Shown here: positions 1 through 7,300 of the stretch, piece after piece
Layout of the letters: every line of letters starts with the position of its first letter
Position numbering within the stretch: position 1 is the stretch's first letter
Assembly: GCA_003131985.1 (NCBI GenBank)
Contig: PKWH01000075.1
Location: 1-16,570 of the forward strand
Direction: 5' to 3'
DNA: 16,570 nt
Origin: Acidobacteriota bacterium
GTDB taxonomy: Bacteria; Acidobacteriota; Terriglobia; Acidiferrales; UBA7541
Notes under the pieces: model-generated
Database searches by the model: none
What the model saw: only the letters and a program-made list of their open reading frames with translations
Told to the model about the DNA's origin: nothing
Made by a program: the position numbers and the translations under genes

Positions 1-64
1 CAAGGCGGTGTTGCGCGATCAGAAGCCGAAGGCAGAGTCGGCAACGGCGGAAGGCCACTCGTAG
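1..64 (+). CDS. C-terminal tail of an upstream gene (partial)
   Basis: Reading from base 2, 20 codons stay open to a TAG at 62-64 and give KAVLRDQKPKAESATAEGHS. Third codon positions are mostly G or C, as expected of a real gene in this genome, and a strong + strand terminator follows about 45 bp downstream. The residues are Lys/Ala/Glu-rich and look like a low-complexity tail, so no function can be named. A second open frame from base 1 runs to a TAA at 79-81 and cannot be fully excluded. Confidence 0.4.
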   Translation, partial: KAVLRDQKPKAESATAEGHS

Positions 65-108
65 ATCGCTCAGAAAAATAACAGATTACATCCAGACCAG
101 ATCACAGA

Positions 109-142
109 GGGGACTTAAGGCGAAGGCTTTAAGTCCCTTTTT
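109..142 (+). terminator. Rho-independent terminator of the upstream + strand gene
   Basis: GGGACTTAAGGC (110-121), loop GAAG (122-125) and GCTTTAAGTCCC (126-137) form a 12-bp stem with one G-U wobble, followed by TTTTT (138-142). This is a textbook intrinsic terminator on the + strand. The minus strand has no T-run after the hairpin, so it would act poorly for the opposing gene, whose stop codon (115-117) lies inside the left arm. Confidence 0.9.
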
Positions 143-660
143 GTTGGTGCATACTTCTGTCCGTCGAAGCTACAAACGACAGTCGACAATGTGTTGGCGG
201 TAGCAGATGTCAATCGCACGTCGTGGTACCCGTGCGTCTTAGTCGGTAATATGTCGAGGTCGTGTGAAACCCAGCTTAAGATTATGCGGAAGCCGTCTGA
301 AGTTCTCCGGACGATCCAAAACGGGGCGATATTTGCGCCCAGCAAGCAGCCCTTCCCCAGAATTACAAAATCGGATTGCTGCGTACCGTCCAAATGAGCT
401 TCTGAAGCCATGAACAACGAAGAAGGCGTTTGACCAAGTATTACGATTTTTTTCATGCAAGATTCGCTTCGAACAACGATTTCATCATTCATTAGAAGAT
501 CTACAACAACCTCCGGAAGCGCTGTGGGACGCTCCAATTTATCTTCTACGCTGAAGTGGATTTGCTCGAACTTGAAAGGATCGGCTGGCGGTTTTGGTCT
601 GACCGCGAAATTGGTGACTACACCTACCAACATAAAGAGAGCCAAGAGCCTAGGTCGCAT
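115..660 (-). CDS. Small exported hypothetical protein
   Basis: The product is 181 aa and I do not recognise a named family. Residues 1-20 (MRPRLLALFMLVGVVTNFAV) are a basic then hydrophobic stretch typical of a signal peptide or anchor, so the rest is probably periplasmic. The second half has a Cys in GKGCLLGAN, then APFWIVRR, ILSWVSHDLDIL, HGYHDV and a closing SFDGQKY. I associate that layout with short secreted acidobacterial hypotheticals, but this is memory, not a search. ATG at 658-660 lies 53 bp after murA on the same strand, so it may be co-transcribed; no good ribosome site is visible. The last codons lie inside the opposing terminator hairpin. Its base composition is AT-richer than murA, which may hint at a different origin. 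Confidence 0.72.
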   Translation of the reverse strand: MRPRLLALFMLVGVVTNFAVRPKPPADPFKFEQIHFSVEDKLERPTALPEVVVDLLMNDEIVVRSESCMKKIVILGQTPSSLFMASEAHLDGTQQSDFVILGKGCLLGANIAPFWIVRRTSDGFRIILSWVSHDLDILPTKTHGYHDVRLTSATANTLSTVVCSFDGQKYAPTKRDLKPSP

Positions 661-713
661 TGGATTTATTACCGGCGAGAAATCGCTTTCCCCTTTTTCT
701 TTTGTCGTAGCAG

Positions 714-1973
714 TCAGACTCGTTCGATTCGGGCGCCGATGGCGCGGAGTTTGTCTTCGATGCGTTCGTAGCCGCGATCGATGTGATAGACGCGGTCAAT
801 CCAGGTTGTGTTGTCGGCCACGAGCCCTGCGAGAACTAGAGAAGCGCTCGCGCGCAGGTCGGATGCAGTTACAGGGGCGCCGCTGAGCGGTGTGGGGCCG
901 GTGATGACGGCAAGATTGCCGTCCACCGCGATGTTCGCGCCCATGCGCATAATTTCGCTAGCGTGCATATAACGATTTTCGAAGATCGTTTCGCGAACGT
1001 GCGAGATGCCAGTGGCTTGTGTGGCTAGGGCCATGAACTGGGCTTGCATGTCGGTGGCGAACCCGGGGTACTCTTCGGTGGTTACGTCGGCTGCGACAAG
1101 CTTTTTCGCGGCGCGCACGCGCAGCGTACCGTTTCCTTCGCACTTAATTTCCACGCCGCACTCTTTCAGCTTGTTCAAAACTGCAACCAGGTGCTGCGGC
1201 TCGCAGTCGGTGAGGAGCAAGTCTCCTCCGGTGATCGCTCCGGCGACTAGAAATGTGCCGGTTTCGATTCGGTCGGGGATGATGGCGTGTGTGGCGCCAT
1301 GCAAGCTTGAGACGCCCTGAACGCGCAGCGTGGAAGTACCGACACCTTCGATCTTGGCGCCCATTTTGATCAAGAGCTCGGCGAGATCGGTGACTTCAGG
1401 CTCAAGGGCGGAGTTTTCGAGGATGGTTTCGCCCTCGGCCAGAACCGCAGCCGTCAAAATATTTTCTGTGCCGGTGACAGTAATTTTCGGAAAGCGAAAA
1501 GTGGCGCCGCGCAGGCGTTTGCAGCGGGCTTCCACGTAGCCATGTTCGACGGAAATCTGCGCGCCAAGTCTTTCGAGCGCTTGAATGTGGATGTCGATTG
1601 GGCGCGCTCCGATGGCACAACCGCCGGGCAGAGAAACTCGTGCGTATCCGAACCGCGCGAGCAGCGGCCCCAGAGTCAGGACCGAGGCACGCATCGTCTT
1701 TACCAACTCGTAGGGAGCTTCCTGCAGAGAGACGGTTTCGGCTTGAATGGTGAATTCGCTCGGCGGCAGGTCAGGGCTTTCGACGCGGCAACGCATATGC
1801 GCGAGGAGCTTGGCCATGGTGATGATGTCGCGCACGTGCGGAATATTTTGCAGGGTTACGGGGTCGCTTGTGAGGAGCGCCGCGGCCATCGCGGGCAAGG
1901 CGGCGTTTTTCGCTCCACTGATTCGGACGGTGCCTTCTAGTCTGCGTCCGCCCTGGATTTTGAATCGGTCCAT
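714..1973 (-). CDS. murA: UDP-N-acetylglucosamine 1-carboxyvinyltransferase MurA
   Basis: MurA transfers enolpyruvate from PEP to UDP-GlcNAc, the first committed step of peptidoglycan precursor synthesis in the cytosol. The 419-aa length is normal for the family. Visible hallmarks are SGAKNAALPA with Lys22, MRASVLTLGPLLAR around residues 94-107, LPGGCAIGARPIDIHI with the PEP-binding Cys119 (Cys115 in E. coli, so fosfomycin-sensitive type rather than the Asp form), PDRIETGTF, YPGFATDMQAQF with the catalytic Asp, and DLRASASLVLAGLVA. ATG at 1971-1973 is preceded at 7 nt by AAGGGG, which lies in the last codons of murQ; only one base separates the murQ TAA from this ATG. Translation of the two is probably coupled. 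This is a complete housekeeping enzyme with no odd residues noticed. Confidence 0.98.
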   Translation of the reverse strand: MDRFKIQGGRRLEGTVRISGAKNAALPAMAAALLTSDPVTLQNIPHVRDIITMAKLLAHMRCRVESPDLPPSEFTIQAETVSLQEAPYELVKTMRASVLTLGPLLARFGYARVSLPGGCAIGARPIDIHIQALERLGAQISVEHGYVEARCKRLRGATFRFPKITVTGTENILTAAVLAEGETILENSALEPEVTDLAELLIKMGAKIEGVGTSTLRVQGVSSLHGATHAIIPDRIETGTFLVAGAITGGDLLLTDCEPQHLVAVLNKLKECGVEIKCEGNGTLRVRAAKKLVAADVTTEEYPGFATDMQAQFMALATQATGISHVRETIFENRYMHASEIMRMGANIAVDGNLAVITGPTPLSGAPVTASDLRASASLVLAGLVADNTTWIDRVYHIDRGYERIEDKLRAIGARIERV

Positions 1974-1974
1974 G

Positions 1975-2901
1975 TTATTTCCCCTTGCGTGTTGCGCGAG
2001 GCTGTTTGTTTCTTTGCGATTCGAGCGCTTGCCGGACGTTGCCGCCGGCTTGCTGCAGCCGTCGGCGCGCTTCGCGCACGTTTGTGCCTGTTTTTAGCAT
2101 CACAAGAGCAACGGGCAAATCGTGTTGCGATTGACGCAGTGCTCGTTGCGCGTTTGACACGCTCGCGCCGGAAGCTTCCTGGAGAATCCGCGCTCCCCTT
2201 TGCCGCAACTTCTGATTTGTCAGCGCCACGTAGATCATCCAGTTTTCATAGACTCTGCCGAGCCCCACCATCGAAGCGGTAGAGAGCAGGTTGAGAACCA
2301 TTTTTTGCGCCGTGCCAGCTTTTAAGCGCGTGGAACCGGCGATAGCTTCGGGGCCGGTATCCGGCGCGATTGCGATATTCGCAGCGCGCGCGAGCGGCGA
2401 CCTCGCGTTGGATGTAACGCCAATGGTGATCGCGCCGATTTTTTTTGCGAACTTCATAGCGCCCAAAACGTAGGGTGTGGTTCCGCTGGCCGCCAGGCCA
2501 ACGACTGCGTCGCCGCGCCGCAGACCCGCTTTTGCCAGATCGCGTACTCCATTCTTTGCGGAGTCTTCGGCGCCTTCTACCGCGCCGCGCACGGCTCGCG
2601 AGCCGCCGGCAATGAGTGCCTGCACCATTTTCGCCGGTGTGCCAAAAGTCGGCGGCCATTCGGCGGCGTCGAGGACTGCGAGACGTCCGCTTGTTCCCGC
2701 GCCGGCGTAAAAAAGCCGTCCTCCATTGCGAAAGCTTTTCACAATCGCATCCACGGCGCGCGCAATTTTCGGCAACTCGCGGCGGACTGCAATTGCTACC
2801 CGCGCGTCTTCGCGATTCAAAACGCGCAGAATTTCGAGCGTGGACTTCCTGTCGAGTCCGCGAGTTCGCGGATTTCGCTGCTCGGTCTTTAACAGCTTCA
2901 A
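1975..2901 (-). CDS. murQ: N-acetylmuramic acid 6-phosphate etherase MurQ
   Basis: MurQ cleaves the D-lactyl ether of MurNAc-6-phosphate to give GlcNAc-6-phosphate and D-lactate in cytosolic peptidoglycan recycling. The 308-aa product has the family signatures TEQRNPRT (6-13), GRLFYAGAGTSGRLAVLDAAE (61-81, SIS sugar-phosphate fold), AVEGAED (107-113) and GPEAIAGSTRLKAGTAQK. Glu81 and Glu112 correspond by spacing to the catalytic pair E83/E114 of E. coli. Trp82 follows Glu81, where I recall Cys in most homologues. The last about 65 residues form the usual helical UBA-like tail, ending in a basic extension. The start is TTG (2899-2901), chosen because AGGGG lies 6 nt upstream and no better start exists. 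It heads a murQ-murA unit. Confidence 0.97.
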   Translation of the reverse strand: MKLLKTEQRNPRTRGLDRKSTLEILRVLNREDARVAIAVRRELPKIARAVDAIVKSFRNGGRLFYAGAGTSGRLAVLDAAEWPPTFGTPAKMVQALIAGGSRAVRGAVEGAEDSAKNGVRDLAKAGLRRGDAVVGLAASGTTPYVLGAMKFAKKIGAITIGVTSNARSPLARAANIAIAPDTGPEAIAGSTRLKAGTAQKMVLNLLSTASMVGLGRVYENWMIYVALTNQKLRQRGARILQEASGASVSNAQRALRQSQHDLPVALVMLKTGTNVREARRRLQQAGGNVRQALESQRNKQPRATRKGK

Positions 2902-2907
2902 ACGCAG

Positions 2908-2912
2908 CCCCT
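2908..2912 (-). promoter_or_regulatory. Ribosome binding site deciding the TTG start of murQ
   Basis: On the minus strand AGGGG is followed by six bases (CTGCGT) and TTG. This is the best ribosome site near the conserved N-terminus and supports the rare TTG start. Confidence 0.6.
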
Positions 2913-2927
2913 GAGAATGCTGAATTG

Positions 2928-2933
2928 ATTATA
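2928..2933 (-). promoter_or_regulatory. Candidate -10 box for murQ-murA
   Basis: The minus strand reads a perfect TATAAT 26 bp before the murQ start, giving an expected 5' leader of about 20 nt. No good -35 hexamer is found at 16-18 bp, and there is no TGn extension, so the promoter is plausible but weakly supported. It lies in the 94-bp gap after nagZ, so murQ could also be read from the nagZ transcript. Confidence 0.4.
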
Positions 2934-2995
2934 CCGGGGGCCAGCGCCGCGTTCGCGGGCGGAGTCGACTTCTGAAGCGCATTGTGACGTTGGAG

Positions 2996-5905
2996 TTATC
3001 GAACCGCGCCATGCTCGTTTGCCAGTCCCAGGGCTTGCAAGACGGCATCGTGCACGGCGGGGCGGAGTTGGCGGATTTGCTCGTTGGCCCGGGTGGGATT
3101 CACGCGATTCGTGAGCAGAACGACGAAAAGACCGCGCTCTGGATCGATCCAGAGCGAAGTACCGGTGAAACCTGTGTGTCCGAAGCTGTTCGGCGAAAAG
3201 AAATGGCCGGACGAAGAAGGCTGCGTAACGACGTCCCAGCCGAGCGTGCGGGCCGCGTCTCCGATTGCCTCGCGGGCGGTGAATTCCTGAATCGTCGCCC
3301 GCGCCAGCAGGCGGTAGTGAGCGTAGATGCCGCCGTTCAAAATCATTTGCGCAAACATGGCTGTGTCACCTGCGGTCGAGAATAATCCTGCATGGCCCGA
3401 AACGCCGCCCAGGGCCCAGGCGTTCTCGTCGTGGACTTCGCCTTGCATCAGGCGCTTGCGGAAATCGATATCGTTTTCAGTGGGCGCAATAGTCGGCCAC
3501 AACTTGCGGGGTGGATTGAACAGCGAAGCGTTCATGCCCAGCGGCTCGAAAATGTGCTGCTTCGCGAATTCGTCGAGTGTGACGCCGGTGAGGCGCTGAA
3601 CGATTTCGCCGAGCATGATAAATCCTAAATCGGAATACTCGACCTGAGTTCCCGGTTGGTGTACGAGGGGCTCGGCCAGGACGCGCGCTAGAACGGCGTC
3701 ATGGCCTTTCGCTCCCTTGTAAAAATCGCGATGGGCCGGAAGGCCGGAATCGTGCAGGAGAAGATTGCGAATGGTGACGCGGGCGCGCCACGTGGGATCG
3801 GGGTCCGATTTGGCGGCGACAGCCCATTCAGGCAAATAGCGGACGACGGGCGTATCGAGATCGAGACGCTTCTGCTGCATCAGGATCATTACGGAGGTCG
3901 TGGTGACGATCACTTTGGTGAGAGAAGCCATGTCGTACAGAGTGTTCGCCGTTACTGCGGGAGATTTTGCATCGCGGGTAAGTTTGCCGAAGGGGCGCAC
4001 GATCACCTGATCGCGAAATCCGACGGCTAGAACGCCGCCGGGAATTGCACCGTCGGCAATGGCGCGATCCATCACGTCGAAGGCCGGTTTCAGCCGGGCG
4101 GCCATGTCGGATGGCGCAGGCTGAAGCGCCATGGGATTCGCCGCGACGCGGATACCGTCGCCACGTTTCACAGTGCCCGGAACGGTGACTGGAATCTGTC
4201 CTTCGGTTGCCACTTGGCCAAAAAGGGCGCGGACGGTGGCGCGCTGCGACACGTCGTTGGTGGAGAATTCGGCGAGCCAGGTCTTCGAGTCGGGAAAATG
4301 TTCGATCAGGTAGGGGCTGCCGAAGGACATTACGACGACCGGCTTTCCCGTGGCGAGAATTTGATTCACGAGGGCGCGTTGGTCGTCCGGCAGGCCCACG
4401 TTTCCTTTGCGATCTGCGACGCGCACAAATAGTGCGGCGATGGCCACGTCGTAGGTTTCGGGCGGCGGAAGCTTCAACGCGCTAGCGGTTGAGAACTGAG
4501 TGTCTGCGCGCAAAGCTTTCAGCGAATCCACGCGCCAGCGAATTTCGGGCTCGATGGTTTCGCCAGGATAAGGATCGGCATCTGCGGACAGTGAAACGAG
4601 CAGAACACGGATTGGGTGTGTTGCGTCCAGCGGCAAAAGGTGCGAGGCGTCGCGCAGGAGCGTGACCCCGCGATCGGCGATGGCCTGTGCTTGCGCTGCA
4701 TATTCGGGCTTGGCAAATTTTTCGTTCAGATGTTCGACGTCGACGAGACGATCCTTGTCGAGTCCGAGGCGGGACTTGGCTTGCAAAATGCGGCGAACGG
4801 ATTCGTCGATGCGCGATGAGGGAATGCGGCCGGATTTTACGGCCGCTTCGAGTGAAGCCATGGCTGCATCCGGCACGGGAGGCATCAGAAGCACGTCGGC
4901 GCCGGCTTCCACCGCTCGCACCGCAGCATCGCCGGGCGCGTAGAGTGATGTTACTCCGCCCATGTCCATCGCGTCGGTGACAATGAGACCTTTGAATTTC
5001 AATTCATCGCGGAGCAAGCCGGTGAGAATATTTCGCGAAATGGTGGCGGGGAGCGTCGGATCGGATTCGTACGCGGGGACGTTTAGATGTCCTGGCATCA
5101 CTGAAGCGGCGCCTGCGGCAATCGCTGCGCGGAAGGGAACAAGCTCGGTACTTTCGAGCTCCTTTCGGTCGCCGGGAACCGTGGCGAGCGAAAGATGTGA
5201 ATCCACGCTGACGTTGCCATGGCCTGGAAAATGTTTCGCGGCGGCCAAGCAGCCGTTTTCTTGCACCCCGCGAATGAATTGCGAAACGTACTCGGCGACT
5301 TGCTGCGGATCTTCACCGAACGAACGGATATTGATGATGGGATTGTCGGGATTATTGTTTACGTCGGCGTCGGGGGCGAAAATCCAGCGCACGCCTGCGG
5401 CGCGGGCTTCGAGGGCTGTCACTTTGCCGATGGTGTAAGCGGCTCGCGGATCGTTGGCTGCGCCTACCGCCATTGCGGAAGGGAAGGACGTGCCCTCGTC
5501 GATTCGCATTCCTGTTCCGGATTCAAAATCCGCGCCGATGAGGAGCGGCGTTTTTGCATGCCTTTGCAAATCGTTGGTGAGGACTGCGGTTGGATAAACT
5601 TGGCTGCGTTCGATGCCGAGCGGGCCGCGTTGCGTGCCGAGGATGAATCCGCCAACGTGATTTTGCTCCACCTGGTGCAGCAAATCTTTGTAGTCAGCGC
5701 TCTCAGCGGAGGTGAAGACGCCGAAATAATACGGCATCAGCATTTGGCCGAGTTTTTCGCGCAACGTCATTTTCTTAAGCGTGGCTTCCACCCACGCTGC
5801 GTTGGCGGCGGGCTGCCGGGGATTTTTCGGGGAAGTTTTCTGCGCGCGAAGGGAAAGTGTCATGAGAAGAAGGACGAACAGTGCGGAAAGGCCGAGTTTA
5901 CGCAT
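2996..5905 (-). CDS. nagZ: Exported beta-N-acetylglucosaminidase NagZ (GH3) fused to an AmiE/beta-lactamase-family serine hydrolase
   Basis: The predicted product is 969 aa. Residues 1-22 are a signal peptide ending LRAQ, placing it in the periplasm or outside. Residues about 37-385 are a GH3 NagZ domain with KHFPGHG (224-230), the Asp235/His237 general-acid dyad and nucleophile Asp311 in VTDAMDM; it removes GlcNAc from muropeptides. Residues about 400-580 resemble the extra C-terminal domain of B. subtilis NagZ. Residues about 600-960 are a PF00144 serine hydrolase with SLTK (Ser661/Lys664), YSD (757-759) and HTG (910-912). In B. subtilis, AmiE of this fold is a separate MurNAc-L-Ala amidase encoded beside nagZ, so an amidase role is my inference; carboxypeptidase or esterase activity is possible. 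ATG 5903-5905 was preferred over an in-frame GTG at 5960-5962 because it leaves a clean signal peptide and lies downstream of the promoter. Confidence 0.95.
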   Translation of the reverse strand: MRKLGLSALFVLLLMTLSLRAQKTSPKNPRQPAANAAWVEATLKKMTLREKLGQMLMPYYFGVFTSAESADYKDLLHQVEQNHVGGFILGTQRGPLGIERSQVYPTAVLTNDLQRHAKTPLLIGADFESGTGMRIDEGTSFPSAMAVGAANDPRAAYTIGKVTALEARAAGVRWIFAPDADVNNNPDNPIINIRSFGEDPQQVAEYVSQFIRGVQENGCLAAAKHFPGHGNVSVDSHLSLATVPGDRKELESTELVPFRAAIAAGAASVMPGHLNVPAYESDPTLPATISRNILTGLLRDELKFKGLIVTDAMDMGGVTSLYAPGDAAVRAVEAGADVLLMPPVPDAAMASLEAAVKSGRIPSSRIDESVRRILQAKSRLGLDKDRLVDVEHLNEKFAKPEYAAQAQAIADRGVTLLRDASHLLPLDATHPIRVLLVSLSADADPYPGETIEPEIRWRVDSLKALRADTQFSTASALKLPPPETYDVAIAALFVRVADRKGNVGLPDDQRALVNQILATGKPVVVMSFGSPYLIEHFPDSKTWLAEFSTNDVSQRATVRALFGQVATEGQIPVTVPGTVKRGDGIRVAANPMALQPAPSDMAARLKPAFDVMDRAIADGAIPGGVLAVGFRDQVIVRPFGKLTRDAKSPAVTANTLYDMASLTKVIVTTTSVMILMQQKRLDLDTPVVRYLPEWAVAAKSDPDPTWRARVTIRNLLLHDSGLPAHRDFYKGAKGHDAVLARVLAEPLVHQPGTQVEYSDLGFIMLGEIVQRLTGVTLDEFAKQHIFEPLGMNASLFNPPRKLWPTIAPTENDIDFRKRLMQGEVHDENAWALGGVSGHAGLFSTAGDTAMFAQMILNGGIYAHYRLLARATIQEFTAREAIGDAARTLGWDVVTQPSSSGHFFSPNSFGHTGFTGTSLWIDPERGLFVVLLTNRVNPTRANEQIRQLRPAVHDAVLQALGLANEHGAVR

Positions 5906-5915
5906 CGCATTCGCC

Positions 5916-5925
5916 GAAGGCCTTC
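5916..5925. repeat. 10-bp perfect palindrome in the nagZ leader
   Basis: GAAGGCCTTC is self-complementary and lies 10 bp before the nagZ ATG, next to its only purine-rich ribosome-site candidate (GGAAGG). It could modulate ribosome access or bind a regulator; it could also be chance. Confidence 0.3.
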
Positions 5926-5929
5926 CATG

Positions 5930-5958
5930 TTGACGCCTGCATCCCGCGGCTGTATATA
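5930..5958 (+). promoter_or_regulatory. Sigma-70-type promoter of namZ
   Basis: TTGACG (5930-5935), a 17-bp spacer and TATATA (5953-5958) match the housekeeping consensus at 5/6 and 5/6. The predicted start point, near 5964-5966, is only about 5-7 nt before the namZ ATG, and no ribosome site lies between, suggesting near-leaderless translation. Confidence 0.6.
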
Positions 5959-5981
5959 GCACACGGTTCTATGACGCACAA
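5953..5981 (-). promoter_or_regulatory. Divergent promoter of nagZ sharing the namZ -10 box
   Basis: TATATA at 5953-5958 is self-complementary. On the minus strand it is preceded at 17 bp by TTGTGC (5976-5981), a weaker -35. Transcription would start near 5946 and give a leader of about 40 nt before the nagZ ATG. Confidence 0.4.
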
Positions 5982-7239
5982 CGAATCGTCCCCGAGAGTG
6001 TTTCGTATCCGTTCTCTCCGCATTTTTTTGCTAGGCGCAATTTTGACCGGTATTTTCCTGGGCCTCAGCGCTCCGGCGCGGGACGCATCTCCGGGAAAGG
6101 CGGACTCGCGCACCAAGCCCGGAATCGACGTGCTCGAAGACGAAGGCTTCGCTTCGCTGCGCGGCAAACGCGTGGGAGTGGTTACAAACCAGACTGGAGT
6201 TGACTCACGGGGTCGTCGGACGATTGATGAGCTGGCGCACGCGGACGGTGTAAAGCTGGTGGCAATTTTTAGTCCGGAGCACGGGATCGCCGGTAACGCC
6301 GATGCTTCTGTTGTGGCGAACGCAACCGACGCCGCTACGGGGCTGCCGATTTACAGTCTCTACGGAGAAACGCGCCGGCCTACCGATGCGATGCTGGAGG
6401 GGATCGACACTTTGGTGTTCGATATCCAGGACGTAGGCGTGCGCTTTTACACTTATGTGACGACCATGGGCTATTGCATGGAAACAGCGGCGAAACACAA
6501 CATTTCCTTTTTGGTGCTCGACAGGCCGAATCCGCTGGGCGGCGAAATTATCGAAGGGCCGATGCTGGACGCCGACAAACTGTCTTTCGTGGGATATTTT
6601 CCGATGCCGGTGCGGTATGCGATGACGCTTGGGGAGCTAGCGCGAATGTTCAACGCGGAAAATAAAATTGGCGCGGATCTGCACGTGGTTGAAATGAGAA
6701 ATTGGCATCGCCGCGATATGTATTGGATGACGGGCCTTCAGTGGATCCCGCCATCGCCGAACTTGCCGACTGTCGCGAACTTGGTTCCTTATCCGGGGAT
6801 CGAGATTCTGCAGGCGGGCGGTGTGTCGGTCGGGCGAGGCACGGATTCCGCGTTTCTGGAATTTGGCGCGCCATGGATTTTCCAACATGACCTGCTCGAG
6901 AGACTTAAAAGGCGCTCGATTGCTCGAGTGCATTTTTCGGCGCAGTCTTTTACTCCCCAGACAGGGCCGTATGCCGGGCAGGAGTGCCATGGCGTCAAAC
7001 TGGAGATTACCGATCGGGATGATTTCGAGTCCATACTCATGGGCCTTGAAATTGCAGAAACGCTACGTCGCCCGTATTCGAAGCAGTTTCAGATTGCGAA
7101 AATGATCGAGCTATTGGGATCGCAATCAACGGTCAAGCGGCTGGAACTCGACGATAATCCCAAGGACATCGAGGCGGGCTGGGCGGCTGAGTTGAAAAAC
7201 TTTCGCGCGATGCGTGCGAAGTATCTTATCTATCGTTAG
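5971..7239 (+). CDS. namZ: Exo-beta-N-acetylmuramidase NamZ (DUF1343, GH171)
   Basis: NamZ removes terminal MurNAc from the non-reducing end of peptidoglycan fragments and works with NagZ. The 422-aa product has a basic start and a hydrophobic segment (about 15-35, ending LSAPA) typical of a signal peptide, so it is exported. Family motifs are GVVTNQTGVDSRG (69-81), FSPEHG with Glu103 (likely catalytic), YSLYGETRRPT, FDIQDVGVRFYTYV (150-163), DRPNPLGG (184-191), WIPPSPNLPT and GRGTDSAF. ATG 5971-5973 was chosen; an in-frame GTG at 5881 would start upstream of the promoter and lacks sense as a signal sequence. Divergent from nagZ with a 65-bp gap, which fits co-regulation. The B. subtilis orthologue (YbbC) sits beside nagZ and amiE. 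The following genes are 61 bp downstream on the same strand. Confidence 0.95.
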   Translation: MTHNESSPRVFRIRSLRIFLLGAILTGIFLGLSAPARDASPGKADSRTKPGIDVLEDEGFASLRGKRVGVVTNQTGVDSRGRRTIDELAHADGVKLVAIFSPEHGIAGNADASVVANATDAATGLPIYSLYGETRRPTDAMLEGIDTLVFDIQDVGVRFYTYVTTMGYCMETAAKHNISFLVLDRPNPLGGEIIEGPMLDADKLSFVGYFPMPVRYAMTLGELARMFNAENKIGADLHVVEMRNWHRRDMYWMTGLQWIPPSPNLPTVANLVPYPGIEILQAGGVSVGRGTDSAFLEFGAPWIFQHDLLERLKRRSIARVHFSAQSFTPQTGPYAGQECHGVKLEITDRDDFESILMGLEIAETLRRPYSKQFQIAKMIELLGSQSTVKRLELDDNPKDIEAGWAAELKNFRAMRAKYLIYR

Positions 7240-7300
7240 TACGCGGGACGAAAGCGCGATTTGTTAGGGCGGGAAAATTTCCGCAGTAGCGGGACAAAGC

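Noticed and set aside
2996..4000. C-terminal half of the NagZ fusion as an antibiotic-resistance beta-lactamase
   Set aside because: The fold motifs are shared by amidases, esterases and carboxypeptidases, the third motif is HTG, and fusion to NagZ with namZ/murQ beside it points to wall recycling.
5219..5959. Long + strand open frame of 246 aa opposite nagZ
   Set aside because: It is antisense to the signal peptide and GH3 domain of a clear gene, has no recognisable domain and no ribosome site; a shadow of GC-rich coding.
5906..5962. GTG at 5960-5962 as nagZ start (19 extra residues)
   Set aside because: It would lie just upstream of the expected transcription start and put a polar Arg/His-rich stretch before an otherwise clean signal peptide.
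5881..5970. GTG at 5881 as namZ start (30 extra residues)
   Set aside because: It would start upstream of the TTGACG-17-TATATA promoter and overlap nagZ; the extension has no family character.
7269..7284. Inverted repeat GGAAA-A-TTTCC with flanking GC pairs after namZ as a terminator
   Set aside because: The stem is short, has a bulge and no T-run follows.
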